This document shows, in pieces, positions 7,889 through 20,300 of a stretch of DNA of 64,000 bases. Where the stretch lies: the NCBI GenBank assembly GCA_900315105.1, contig OMXX01000014.1, forward strand, positions 10,938 to 74,937. The letters run 5' to 3'. The translations under genes were made by a program, and so were the position numbers. The notes under the pieces were generated by a model, which saw only the letters and a program-made list of their open reading frames with translations, was not told where the DNA came from and made no database searches. This stretch comes from an uncultured Prevotellaceae bacterium. GTDB taxonomy: Bacteria > Bacteroidota > Bacteroidia > Bacteroidales > Bacteroidaceae. The number at the start of each line of letters is the position of its first letter. The stretch's first letter is position 1.

Positions 7889-7935
7889 GTGTAGCCTTCC
7901 GGCTCTCCCCCTAAGGGGGAGCGGGAAGGGGGTCG
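7889..7935. repeat. GCCTTCCGGCTC palindromic repeat, copy 1
   Basis: GCCTTCCGGCTC is followed by CTCCCCCTAAGGGGGAG, a 7-bp perfect stem, and then a G-rich tail ending next to the DUF5119 stop. Related copies lie at 40920-40963 (intergenic) and about 40595-40640 (inside a coding region, opposite strand). Confidence 0.75.
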
Positions 7936-9144
7936 TTACATCGGGATCTCGTAGGTCAACGTGTCAAAGTCCTTGACTACGGCATCAAAACCTGAGCCTG
8001 ACTTTCTTGACGGAATCTTGATGGTGTCAACATCGAGTTCTATGGTGATGATTCCGCCTTTGTAGCGTCGCTTCACCTGTGGAGTTACATCGAATACGTA
8101 GGTGGAGTCAAGTCCGTTGTTGAAGTACATGTTCACATCGAGGAAGTTGCTGATCTTGCTGTCGTCTGCAGAGGCGCGTGTGGCGCGACTCGGATTCAGG
8201 TTGCATAGACCGAAGGTAAAGAGTCGTCCGCCGATGATATCGACGTCTTCTCCCTCCTTTGAGATGTGTCGCTTCATTCTCTGATAGAAGTTCACCGAGA
8301 TCTCATCGTCTGAGGTGTAGCCGGTGTTGAGGTTCGTCTGGCGAGCCATGCCTGAGAGGTTTGCCGTTCCCTCTACTCCTGCTACTCGTCCTCGGTTGTT
8401 GTGGAGGATGATCTGCGTGAGGTAGATGTAGGTACGGGGGAGAAGCTGCATACGTGCGTTCTTGTAATAGACGTTTCGCTCCTCGTCGTAGCCATCATAA
8501 TCGGCTGGATCCTGTGAGACGTAGAGGTCTTCGTAGTAACCTCCGAAGAGGAACTCAGGCTGGTAGTAGGCGAACTGATGCTTCGGAGAATGTCTTGCCG
8601 GGGTCATACCTGCATTTGTGTAACAGGTGATGTATTCGTAGGTTGAGGATTCATCGAAGTGAAGTGACTGAACTCCATCGATAGTCTGTACCTCGTTCCA
8701 GGCAAGGATGTCATAGAATCCGAAGTTATATCGTGCCGATAACCTTCTGCCTTGTATCTGGTGCTCGTTAGGCGAGTTGTGTCTGCCTTTTGCATCCGCT
8801 CCAGTATAGTAGCGACGGATATTGAACACCTCAGGGTTGACGATATCCCATGTTCCAAAGATCGCGTTGTCTTGATTATCCCATCCATAGTACCATTCAT
8901 CTCTCCAATTGTATGTAGAGTCGTAGTACTCGTTGTGCTCCTCGTCGATTACCAGGGAGTAGTCCCAGAGGACGTCAAGGTCGAGATTTACCTCCGGCAG
9001 CATCATGATGATGTCGGCTCCATCATCAGGAAAGTGAAGCGGCGGTTCTATGGTGCACGAGAAGAGCGAGAGCTGCAAGGCGAATAGTGCCGATACCCAG
9101 TGGGCGGGACGCCAAATATGACGCTTGTTATTTTTGCTATTCAT
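7936..9144 (-). CDS. DUF5119-family lipoprotein
   Basis: A 402-residue protein. The lipoprotein signal ends in LFSC with Cys30, followed by TIEPPLHFPDDGADI. The sequence is rich in Trp, Tyr and Asp with fimbrillin-like beta-strand patterning (DILAWNEVQTIDGVQ, LPRTYIYLTQIILHN). I place it in the DUF5119 family, often found beside fimbrillin and DUF3575 genes in Bacteroides and Prevotella and possibly an anchor or minor fimbrial component, as Mfa2/FimB-like proteins are. Its start overlaps the end of the DUF3575 gene by 8 bp, which supports co-translation. The family call is from memory; the lipoprotein call is seen directly. Confidence 0.78.
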   Translation of the reverse strand: MNSKNNKRHIWRPAHWVSALFALQLSLFSCTIEPPLHFPDDGADIIMMLPEVNLDLDVLWDYSLVIDEEHNEYYDSTYNWRDEWYYGWDNQDNAIFGTWDIVNPEVFNIRRYYTGADAKGRHNSPNEHQIQGRRLSARYNFGFYDILAWNEVQTIDGVQSLHFDESSTYEYITCYTNAGMTPARHSPKHQFAYYQPEFLFGGYYEDLYVSQDPADYDGYDEERNVYYKNARMQLLPRTYIYLTQIILHNNRGRVAGVEGTANLSGMARQTNLNTGYTSDDEISVNFYQRMKRHISKEGEDVDIIGGRLFTFGLCNLNPSRATRASADDSKISNFLDVNMYFNNGLDSTYVFDVTPQVKRRYKGGIITIELDVDTIKIPSRKSGSGFDAVVKDFDTLTYEIPM

Positions 9145-10669
9145 CGGCGCCTCCTTTCTTTCTTTGATACAGTTCCGAGCGATTGAAACTTACGCCTTTC
9201 TTCTGTATTCTTCGGAAGAGCAGGTCGTATGTGAGATGCACTCCGATGTTTGTTGGGCCGAACCATGTGAAAACGTGGTTGCGTTCCTTGAAGTTCTCTT
9301 TCTTTCCGAGGTAGTCGTAATAGTAGAGCCCGTCTTCTATTGTTGACTTCGGATTGCCATAGACGTAAGGGTCGTACTTGGTTCGGTAGTATCCCACTCC
9401 GAGGCTGAACTCCAGACGCCAGCGCTTGTTGCGACTGATGTTCATGGTGTAGCCAATGATGGCACCTGCTCCGAGACCTTCGCCTTCCCATCCCTTTGTC
9501 TTGCTAAGACCTATACCATATATATTAGTATGGACGTAGCCAGAGACGTAAGGACCAATGAACTGCCCCTGCCCCACGAAGTAGTAACGGCCTTCGAGAA
9601 CGTAGTCTCTGATTTGCCAGAACTGCTGTCTGCTCCAATGATGCCAATACGGACCTGTGAAGCCGAGGTTGGCTGTGAAGTGACCCGTGAGAGGATAGTA
9701 TTCCAGTTGCACGTTAGGACTTGGTGCCCAGTAGTGTCCCGGTAGATAGAAGAAGTCATACAGCAGGTTAGTCCTTATGCCGAGAACATGTCGGCGGTAG
9801 AGACGAAGCGGTACGAACGGTACTTCCTTACTGTCAGGTTCTTGAATAAGATCCGCCCCGCAGAGTACAGGTTTTTCGATATTTCCGTAAGGCTCTATGT
9901 TGAGTTTAGGAACGGTCTCCTGTTCTGGAAGAATCTCGATGGCGATGCTGTCAGGTTTGTTCGGCATTCCGGAATTGCCAGAACTTACAGAACTGCTGCT
10001 TGCCTGTGCTTTTTTCTTGAAGAAGAGTACTACGCGTGCTACTCGTAGCTTTGGGTAGTAGATTTTGTAGAGTCTGTTCCAGAGCCTACCTCCGTCAATT
10101 CTCTTAAGTTGCTGTTTCAGTTGGGCTAGCTTTCCAGCCTTATGGTACTTGTCAACGAGCGATTTTACGACTTTGTAACTTGGATCGTTGGCTTCCTTCA
10201 TGAGAAATAGGAGTTGACCATAGTCTTCAGGTTGGTCATCGTAGGTGCTGTGCTCTTCGGGAAACTTCAAGTGTCGATTTATGTAATCAAATGCGTGAGC
10301 TGAGCGTTCTCGGCTCAATGTCTGGTTCCATCGATATGGACCTTCTGGTGATGATGCGCCTTTTACCATCATGGCGTGTGGCTTGAGGCTGTCTGTGTTA
10401 ATCTGCGGTATCAGATCCCGAATCAGTTCCTTTACTGATTCCTGTGTGGAATCGACGCGGTAAACATCTACCGGGAATATTACCTTTAGTGCTACCTTGT
10501 AGAACTGTTCGTCGGTGATGGATGGTTCCTGATTCTCGTCTAATATAAATATGTATGGATATTTACTGAAACGAGCTGAGTCGTCAGACTGGCTAAAAAC
10601 ACTTACAAATACTGTCAGCATCAAGGTAAGTAGTAGAGAGCGTCTATGTCTTCTGACCATCTGCATCAT
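9137..10669 (-). CDS. DUF3575 outer-membrane beta-barrel with OmpA-like N-terminal domain
   Basis: A 510-residue protein. The signal peptide is 1-27 (cleavage after FSQ). Residues about 57-130 resemble an OmpA-like domain, ending in GASSPEGPYRWNQTLSRERS. A helical, basic linker (150-220) and a Ser-rich stretch follow. From about 294 to 495 the sequence is a DUF3575 membrane beta-barrel, with LGIRTNLLYDFFYLPG, NVQLEYYPLTGHFTANLGF and alternating aromatic girdle residues. DUF3575 genes commonly precede DUF5119 and fimbrillin genes, so a scaffold or assembly role for a surface appendage is likely. It is the first gene of the operon and has a promoter 60-90 bp upstream. Confidence 0.85.
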   Translation of the reverse strand: MMQMVRRHRRSLLLTLMLTVFVSVFSQSDDSARFSKYPYIFILDENQEPSITDEQFYKVALKVIFPVDVYRVDSTQESVKELIRDLIPQINTDSLKPHAMMVKGASSPEGPYRWNQTLSRERSAHAFDYINRHLKFPEEHSTYDDQPEDYGQLLFLMKEANDPSYKVVKSLVDKYHKAGKLAQLKQQLKRIDGGRLWNRLYKIYYPKLRVARVVLFFKKKAQASSSSVSSGNSGMPNKPDSIAIEILPEQETVPKLNIEPYGNIEKPVLCGADLIQEPDSKEVPFVPLRLYRRHVLGIRTNLLYDFFYLPGHYWAPSPNVQLEYYPLTGHFTANLGFTGPYWHHWSRQQFWQIRDYVLEGRYYFVGQGQFIGPYVSGYVHTNIYGIGLSKTKGWEGEGLGAGAIIGYTMNISRNKRWRLEFSLGVGYYRTKYDPYVYGNPKSTIEDGLYYYDYLGKKENFKERNHVFTWFGPTNIGVHLTYDLLFRRIQKKGVSFNRSELYQRKKGGADE

Positions 10670-10728
10670 TCATGTGTTGGTATTTTTTAAGGGTTATTAT
10701 TTTTTTATATTTTTTTGTTTATTGTTTT

Positions 10729-10760
10729 GCAAATTTAAGTATTTTTCTTCAAAATTGCAA
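10729..10760 (-). promoter_or_regulatory. Promoter of the DUF3575/DUF5119/fimbrillin operon
   Basis: On the minus strand TTG (10758-10760) is followed after 20 bp by TAAATTTGC (10729-10737). The start of transcription would be near 10722, about 50 bp before the ATG at 10669. Upstream, 10761-11030 is AT-rich with scattered GCAATTT words and no gene. Confidence 0.65.
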
Positions 10761-11053
10761 GAAAAAGATGTTAAAAAAATAGTCTTTTCGAAAAAAAACT
10801 GCATTTTTCGCAATTTTTCATGTAATTTGCAATAGGAATTGAGGGATTTTCTTGCAATTTCCAACAAAAATGCGCTTTTGCACGAAATAAATGCATTTTT
10901 TACACGTTATCGCACACAATTTTTGAGTGTATCTTTTTCACTTCTACGGAGTTGGCATGAAGAAGCCATCAAGACAAAGAAAAATTCCAATCTTACCAAT
11001 TCTTCATTTTATATCAAAATTAGAATTAATTCTTGATAAAAATGGAATGCCAC

Positions 11054-11247
11054 CTATGAGGGCTGTAAGCCCGATATCTAAAAGGGCAGTCCGTAAGGGC
11101 TGTTATATAAAGGCGGTCATAGTAATTTGAGTGCCGTAGGTACGATATCTATAATAAGTGCCGCACTTACAGCGCTCCATGAACTACGCCTATCTATTTT
11201 AACGGCGCTTACGCACCGCCCTTTTAGATGTCGCACCTACGGCGCTC
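11054..11247. repeat. Nested palindromic repeat cluster (BIME/REP-like)
   Basis: It begins with a 53-bp unit (11054-11106) containing GGGCTGTAAGCCC and GGGCAGTCCGTAAGGGCTG, repeated with few changes at 63931-63983. Within the cluster, 11080-11106 is imperfectly complementary to 11200-11228, and 11129-11150 to 11226-11247, so it can fold into a long branched hairpin. No ORF is present. It lies between the fimbrillin operon promoter and the 3' end of the pectinesterase gene. Confidence 0.75.
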
Positions 11248-11325
11248 ATTGGCCGCTTGTCTAATTCTCCAAAAAAGACTGGGCATATAAGCCGTTTATG
11301 ATACCCTTTATACTCTTTTTCTGGA

Positions 11326-11376
11326 ATAAGAGTTAAATAAGAGCAGCATAAGAGGAACATAAGAGGAACTAAGGCG
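11326..11376. repeat. 11-bp-phased array, ATAAGAG core
   Basis: ATAAGAG starts at 11326, 11337, 11348 and 11359, exactly 11 bp apart, followed by a degenerate TAAGGCGG unit. The array ends 14 bp from the stop codon of the pectinesterase gene. Confidence 0.85.
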
Positions 11377-11389
11377 GAAGAATTGCCGA

Positions 11390-14300
11390 TTATTTCCTTA
11401 CCGCCTTAGAGCCATTTATGATATATACCTGACCGCTATGAGGAGTGACCACACGACGACCGGAGAGGTCGTAGATGGCATCGGTCTTGTAATTAACAAT
11501 GGCATTGAGGTCGAGGAGAGGAATGTCTGTTGTGTTCTCCTCTGGAGCAAAGACGAAGCGTATGCCCTTGGCGAAAGACTTGCTCAGCGTGTCGTCCTCA
11601 TCGGCTGTTGACGAATTGAACCGCTTGAAGTCCTCAACATCGAGATATGCCTTATGAGGATTGAGCCATGTGCCTGAGTATCTGTAGAAGCCTATACCGC
11701 TTATGGCAGGCTTATATGCAAGGGTATAGCAATTTGTTGTAGCAGCAGATACCCTCATATCTGAAGGATTACCGCTAAGGTAAGAATCATGAGAGTAGTT
11801 ATAGCCCTCGGTATCTGTTGCCTTATGGGTTGAACCATAGAATATATAGGTATCAACAGCACCATAAACCACATAGCCTATATTAGCCGTGATATAATCC
11901 ACACGCTTCAAGGTTACGATATTCTCATCAATACTTACCGCAGCATATACCTTGATATCGCCTTCTGGCACTCGGGCATTATTCGGCAGACAGATGGTAG
12001 ACCATCCTTTGCCAGGTGTCTGCCCTATCTCGGAAATCGTGAGTTCAAACATCTCAGCCTCCTTATACTCTATCTCCTCGGAGTAGGCGCCAAGGCCTCC
12101 ACGCTGATTGGCTGCACGAATCATATAGAAGCCCTCTCGCATATCTTCACCATAGAGATTGAAGTCGAGATTCGTATCTGCCACGTTAGCGAAGTATTTC
12201 CACTTGCCGTCGGAATCCTTCTTGAAGATGAAGTAGCAGAGGTCCATGCCGTCGGCACTCGCTTTCCACTTGAGAACGCCACCCTCGATACTGATATTGG
12301 TAACAGCCTCGCGCTGGGTAGTATATAGGGATGGATCAAATTCCAGCACTTCCTCAACCTCATACTCGGAAGCCTCGGCATTTGTGAGAAGATAGTCATC
12401 AGAACCGGCTGCCGGAGCACAAGCGGCAAGAGAACGTCTGCCGAGAGAGACGAGGTTACCATCGGCATCCTTTGTCTTGTACTCATGGAAACGCAATACC
12501 ATTCCACCATACATAGCACCCCAACCGGCATCACGAGGAAGAACCGTAACGGTAGTGTTGAGGAATGTGCAGGCAGGTGACTGGTTAGGAGCAACGCCCC
12601 ACGGACGGGCAAGAGTCCAGTCCTTTTCACCCATTTCCTGCATCGACTCTGGATCACTTTCCGTCGTAATAAGACAATCGTTGAACACAAAGCCCCATCT
12701 CTGGTCCCTATTGGTATGAGGAGCAGCGATATTGTTTCCTGCGCGGTCACGATGTATGATATTACATTTCTCAAACCATACATTACCGCCACCACTAATC
12801 CAATCCACGACACCAGCAATAGAACAGTCCTCAAGATATGCGCAGAAATGCGGATCAGTCTCGGAGTTACTGGTATAATATGTATCCTGATAACTCCACA
12901 TAGACACATTCTTCAGAATAGCGCGACTTCCATGTCCCTGAAGAACCACGGCACGGGCAGCATTATTCTGAGAAGCCGACATAGCCTTATGGTAGTTGAA
13001 ACGATTCTCAAGAGTGAGGTCCTGAGCATAGAAATCGGTTGCAGAAGCAGGAAGATGGAGAGTAGCCGTATAGCCGATACCCTCAATGACAGGTCTGTTG
13101 TAGATCTTGGTACCCATCTCGCTCTGTCCGATGAGCGATACATTGGCACGTGAAATCCTTGTCTTGTTATTGTCAAGAGTGGTGCCAATCAGGTCATCGC
13201 GTCTTCTACCATCTCCGTCATACAGGGTAGAGGCATCATCAGCCGAAGTAGGCACAATCGTCTCATTACCCTCAAGCTCATACTCGCCATCAGGCACGAA
13301 GATATAGAAGCGGCCAAGACCAGAGGCATTATTAGCAGCATTTATACCCTCAGAAAGCGTACCGTCAACACCAACTATCCAATTGAACTTCCTATGCTCA
13401 ACAGGAACGATCTCGGATGCGGTCCTGAACGTAACGGATATATCACTATCATACTTGCCACCATATACATCTTGCAAGGTATTGCCTGGAATCGTAAGGG
13501 TATATACCTTGTTCACTTCAAGGTCCCAGTATCTGAGAACGAGAGTAGAACCCTGAAGGGCAGTAAGAGCATCCCCCTGGGCAACACCTTCATTATACAG
13601 TCTTATGCCGGTACTGCTTTCCACAGCCTTCATCGTTCTGCTGAAACTGAGACTGATAGTACCGTCAATAGGCTGATCCAGAGGAATAACCTCGCTATTG
13701 TAACCTGTAGAATTGACATATATGCTCGGACTTCCCACAAGCATAGGACTTGTCTCAATAACAGGAATGAAGTTGAGGTAATATGAGTCAATAGTAATAC
13801 CACCATATGAAACAAGATATACGATAGCCGTATGGTTGTCGATATTTGCCTGGGCAACAGAAATCGTACCATTCTCAGCAGTCGCAGTCACATTAGGGAA
13901 TTCGTCATTTTCACCCACATTGAATAGGACATCAATCTCAAAATTCTGTTTCAGACTTGCAAGCTGTGCAGCCGTAAGGGTTGTGCTGCCATAGGTAACG
14001 GATGCCAGTTCTGGCATATTGGCTGTGATAGGTTTGTATGTGATTGACAATGCCGTACACCATGTGTTGTAAACATTACCGTTGTTTCCGTCATCCTCGA
14101 ACTCAACAGAATGCTGTGTCCATCCCAATACATAGGTATGGGATATCTTCGCAGCCTCAGCATGTTCAGAACCTGAAATCTTAACAGAAGTAGGAATAGG
14201 GCTAAGAGCCTCAAGTTCTATGACACAATCCTTAATGGCAGGGAATGTTATAGTGGAATGCTCGTTAATCTGACAACGGTCATCGTATGACGTGTTATCA

Positions 14301-17300
14301 AACTTTCCGGCAACCACATTTCCGTTTACCACCCATAATGCCCCGTCCTTATACACCTCAGACGCATTCAGGTCAATCTTCATGTCGATGAAATCGTCAC
14401 CCTTCCAGAGCTGAGTGACAAGGATACCTGATGAACGCTCGTATGAAATAGTCGGAGCGCCACCGTTCTTTGTGAGATTCCATGTCACCTTGGTATCTTC
14501 CGTAACGTCAAGAACGCTGAAGATATTCTCCACAAAGACAGGGTACAGACGCAGGTCAGTATCAGGAGCCCGATATTCCTCGCCAAGGGAATACATATTA
14601 TTATTTTCATCCCTCCATGCCTTTAGGGTATGGACGTCATAATACAGGGTCTTATTATAAGGTATAGTGAACTTATCGCCAGTCTCAACCCATATAGGCT
14701 CAGGAGCTACGCCCGAAGCAAATTCTCCCGTACTGAATGTGATGTAATGTGTAGGTCTTGGCAGGAAGCATACCTCGATAGTACAATGTTGGGTGATCTC
14801 AAACTGCAACTCGTATGTATCAAGTTCATCTTCTGCAACAGGCAACTCGGTGAAAGTGAAAGCGGAACCCTTCCATGAACCGTCAGGCTGCTTCACGGCA
14901 TTCTCCATCTCTGTACCTTCTGTTCCAACCATTCTTACACCTGTGATGACGCCATCCGTTCTCTCTACCTGAAGAAGAGGAATAGGTTCACCAGCTTCCG
15001 TAAATCGGGTAGCATCTACAATCTTGTCAAACTCATAGCCGAACTTACGCTTGAAGGTTGCATGTACGCGGTTACCCTGCTGGAATGCGAATCCGCCGTC
15101 AGCAAGCTCCTTAGCCTCATATTCACCACTACCCTTTATTTCAACAATCTCTCCACGGACACTATTGTCCACATCCATGTGGAGCTCCATCAAAGCAGCA
15201 GGCAGAGAGTAGCACCTTATCCATTTATAATAGCTGAAGTCATCACCTATGGCGATGGTGACACGCGGATTAGGATTGGAGGTGACATAGGTATATACAT
15301 ATCCATGCTCACCATCCTCGCGTATCTTTCTTGTCTCAAGCTCGTCAAGAACAGGAATGTGATCGTCAATAGTCGTTGAGGTAATTTCCGAATAACTGTA
15401 GATCTTGATTGTGGCACCTGCGCAAGAAGGCAGGTCGATGGTAGTTCCAGGACCGAATGCAGCCCAGTCAGGAAGGTCATCATTTCTCATGAATCCGGAA
15501 ACATTGGTATGAATCCAGAGAGCCACGTCACGTGTATGGTCTCGACGGACACCATCCTCGATAACCTCGACATCGACCTTACTCGTCCAGAAGAAGTTCA
15601 GATTAGGAGTATCCCAGTGTATCTTCTGAACATTATTCATGGTAAGGAAGTCCCAATACAGCTCATCACCACGCACACGGTTCTCCTTGTCGGCAATATT
15701 ATGCTCGAATACAGGTGTCAATACTATCTCCTGCCCTTCATAGTCGAAAGAATAGTACTTGCCAAGCTCGTATCTCCTTGAACCGTCGGTCCAATACATC
15801 AGGGTATATTGGTTTTTGAAGAAGGTGTAGTTATTCGGGATATAGAAAGAGCGTACTCCTGTCAAAGTCTCAGGAGCTATGCTGACTGCGTTGTTGAAGG
15901 TGTTAGGATCAGGAACATTATGCACGCCTGAGTCTTCGATATTGAAGACTACCGTACCCATAGCACCTGGTTTGAAATGTGCCACGATATTCTTTTCAGA
16001 GGTCAAGGTGAACCTATATATATTCTTTCCGGTAGTCTCTGTCTCACCATCAACCCATTTGTCGATAACATATTCCCTTTCAGCCTCAGCACTCACGGAA
16101 ACCTCTGTACCAGCCTCGAAATATGCTACTACTCCATTTTCCAGCTCATTATATAAGTTACTATACTTAGGAGAGATGCTAACATCACCCTTTGTTACAT
16201 CATCCGAGGTGGCAGTAACCTTGATAAGGTCCTTACGTGTAAAGAGCACCTCGATAGTGGTGATACCGCCCTCTTCAGGAACGGTAAACTCATTACCCGA
16301 GATAGTCACAGGGTCTCCGCCATCCACTCTCTTCCTGAATCCGGCAAAGGTATAGCCATAGCCTGGTGTTGCTTCCAGAGTCACGACATCACCCTCTCTG
16401 AATCTCGTACCAGTATTGACATGAGATGCTCCCTCAGAGGTGAGGGTAACGGTTACCTCACCTGCATTCTCAGGATTCTCATTAGGATAGGTCTCGGCAT
16501 CGGCATTAGTTATCACATTTGTTGTCACCACGTTAGGCAGTACAGGATATGTCACGCTAAGATCTTTGAAGAATCCCCAAGGAGCACCCGAGCCAGCCTT
16601 CTCCACAATGATATCAAGAGTTGGAGATTCGCCCTCATAGGTAAAGGTGATGGTCTTGCCATTGTTCGTCACCGTTCCCTGATTACTAAGCACGGTCGCA
16701 TCCTCCTCGCGCAGCTTCACTACGGCATGGTTGTCACCCGTGAAGCTTGTAGAGGTATGGTATAAGTCATCATTCTTGTCTGAAGCGTTGAGCGTTACGG
16801 TCATGCCATAGACTGCAGGAATCGTGAGTACGGTATTGTCATTAAACTGTGCTCCATTCCCGGAAAGTTCGTTTATACGCTCATCGGTATTCACAGCCTT
16901 ACTTGATGTGGCATCAATAACGAGAGGCACGTCAACCATTGCTCCCTCAACATTCACCCCCTTAACGTATGTCATGGTAAAAGGATCGCTGGTATAGTCA
17001 TGTAACTTAATTGTAGGAGCACCGTCAAGCTTGTCAAACGGCCATGTTACGGTCAGTTCATGGTCGGTATCGGTTATCGCCTTTGTGCTCTTCGTAAGCA
17101 CAGGATAGAGAGTGGTGTTCTGATAGAACGTGTAGTTTCTTCCGAGGTCATACTTCGTACCAGTTTCTGAATCCTCCCATCCGGTAACAGCCCATCCCTC
17201 ACGATACAGGGTGGTATTATATGGAATGAATGCCTGATGCGCCTCATTCACCTCCACCTCGTTAGGAGCAGTACCGAGAAGGGTCTTAGGGTATCTGTTC

Positions 17301-20300
17301 ACAAACTTCACCTTCGATGCACTTGCATCACGAACTGAGATATAAGGCAGATAGACCGTCTTATCATTCTCAGATGCGATAGTCAGTATCGTGGCATCTC
17401 CCGTATATTCAAATCTTACAAAGTTAGCCTCCTTGTTCTCATGATAGCAATTGCCTGCCTCGCTTGGGTACAAGTCCCATTTCTGTCCATTCTCCGCAGA
17501 TATTGTCACCTTGCCTTTACCGTATTGGCAGTTTCCAATAGTAATGGTTACAGGTCCCTCTACTGGAACTCGTGCGTGAAATCCAACGTAGCCGTGACTT
17601 GCATCATGATATGCTGTACTGATATCGATGGAAGAAGACATGTCACCTACAGGTACAAGATGCGTATCACCTCTGTCGTCGATGATAACACCGGTCTCGA
17701 ACTTATTATTCTGTCCATAGTTTCCAAGCAAGGTACTACCATTTGAGAAATCCCATGAGAAGCCGGCAAAGGTGCTACGGCAGAATTTCTCTTCCATATC
17801 AATAACCACACCGTCCTTCACGCTTATAGCCTTTACCCAGCAGTCCTTTACAGGCACTACGGAATAGGCTCCTGTGAATCTCTCCTTATAGTTGGTAGTA
17901 GTAGGTGTAGAGCCGTCAAGGGTGTAATATACAGTAGCTCCCACCACGTTGTTCTTTATCGTTGCCTTGTCCTTCGTCTCAGCAAATGCAACAGCTACGG
18001 CACCTTCGTTGACTACCCTCACAGTATGCACATAGCTTTCGCCGTCAGTAACAAAACGGAGCGTTGTAGCAGGACCTACATAGTTGACAACCGCCATTCC
18101 ACCAGCATAATCAGACCTGGCGTCGAATGTGTTTGGAGAGATAGTACCGCCATTATCCGAAGTGATGGTGAACCTCGGCGAACCACTTCCAAACGTGCAT
18201 CGGCTTACGTAAATCGTGGCATTACCAGCCACCTCAACGCTAAAGCCGCTATCAGCATTGAACTTCCAGCCATGCTGATTGTCGTGATACTCACTATTAT
18301 CCCCTATCCTGTCGATCAGCTCATGATCGTCGAAGTCGAAGTCCTGATCGCGGAAATCATAGTAGAACTCTGAACCGAGAGATGCTATCTCCTTGTCGGT
18401 CACCAAGTTTCCGATGAGACCGTCAGTTCCAATAGCTGCTACAGAATATCTGTCCTCTGTTCCAAAGCTATTATAGCCTGCTACCGACTTGGCAGTAAAC
18501 GGAGAGCTTGTATCGTAAGAAAGGACATCAGAACCCACTATGGCTATGATATTGTTACCATCGAACACGGCGTATGCGCTTGCTCCATCCACAGACGTCC
18601 AAGTAATGATTTCGTTCTGAACGGAGATACCAGCAGGAGCCGGCAAGTAGGAAACAGGAGAAGCAACTATATTCGCCGGACTGTTATCCACATCCACGCT
18701 CACCACATGACCGCCACCCGTCATGGCTGTCCATTTCTCTCCACGCGGAGCTATATTCTTCGTTGTCTTGTAGTATGAAACCTTGGCTTTGTCATCCCAA
18801 GCCCTACCGAGATAATACTTTCCTGCCATATCAGCACCCTCTGCATTATCTATGATACACTCGTTGAAAATATATCCGTTATATGTACCCGGAGTATTGT
18901 ATCTTCTCGCTGCTGTGATATAAGCCACAGTAGAAGACTCTATCAGCAGGGCACACTTCTCGAACCATACGTTACCGCTACCGCAGATGAAGTCCACGGT
19001 ACCATGTATCTCACATCCCTCAAAATAGGAACTGGCATTATTATCAGAATAATAGGTATCCTGACGGCCAAGCAGACGGATGTTCTTATATACATTATTC
19101 GAGCCTTCGTCATAAAGGGCAGTACCGCGCTCAGCATCCGTAGCGGAATTGTATTCCACGATACTGTGAAGGGTGAGATTCTGCATTATGACATTTGAAC
19201 CGGTCTTTAAAGTTGCCGAAGACCAGATGCCTTCTGTCGCAGGATGATTCTGAATGATAACGCCATCACGGCTCTGACCTACGATTGTCGTATAATCCCT
19301 AACCTGGGTGTTAATGCCGGTACCAAGTTCATAGGTTCCGTTCTTGACAAATATCGTCCTTCTGTCAGATGAAGTGCCACCCGTAGCAAGAGCCGCCTTG
19401 AGTTCATCAACATTTGACACGACGACATCATAAAGACCTGACGGAACAGGGATTCCCTCATCCCCAATAGGAGCATCGATTTCCTCTACCTTGATATAAG
19501 GAATATAGATCTGGTTCTGCTTGCATTTCAGAGTCAGGCGTGTAGCTCCACCTGTATAGTTATATGAAACAACAGGTTCGCCTGTACTGCTTGTGAATTT
19601 CGCATTATTGTCATTAAGTGAAATTGTTGTGAGTTCCGTATTTTTAGAATCAGTAATAACAATATCACTATTATAGTCTGTCATACCCAAAGTTATTTTA
19701 ACCGGTCCATAAACATCAAAGGACATTGACTGTCCTGTGTTAGCAAACCACAGACCATAAGTCGAATCCTTGTAATAAGTATTAAATGAAATATGCGGAT
19801 TTGTAGAAGTCTCTACAGGATTGCCATTTTCATCAATAGAGATACCAAAAACGCTTGCACTTCCAGTTGTGCTCTTGTCTTTGACAATATCATAAGCATT
19901 ACCTGTGCCTGTGAAGTCAAGTTCAAATGAAGATATCTTTTCCGGGATTACAGGAGCAGGTTCTTCTTGAACCACCTGAATCTTCTTCATATAGCCACTT
20001 CCGGTAACAGTAAGCACAACCTCACCTGCACTAACCTCGGCTGCTGTTGGGGAATATGTCTTTGTCTGAACGTTTATACCAGCTTCACCGCCAAGAGTGT
20101 AAGTTGCATTATACTGACCGCCATCTCCTTGATAATTGGTTATGGTAATCACATCATTTTCAGAAACAACAGGAATCCTTATTTCCGTAGTTGCGTTGAC
20201 CTGAACATCGCCATTTGACGGACGGGGCTTGAACTCACCACTACCACTATAAGACATGGCAAGACTAATACCTGCCTGATCTGACGGATAGCTTGTCTGA

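Noticed and set aside
12121..12909. 262-residue ORF inside the pectinesterase gene
   Set aside because: Same strand, different frame, and without any domain. The pectinesterase frame carries clear catalytic motifs through this region.
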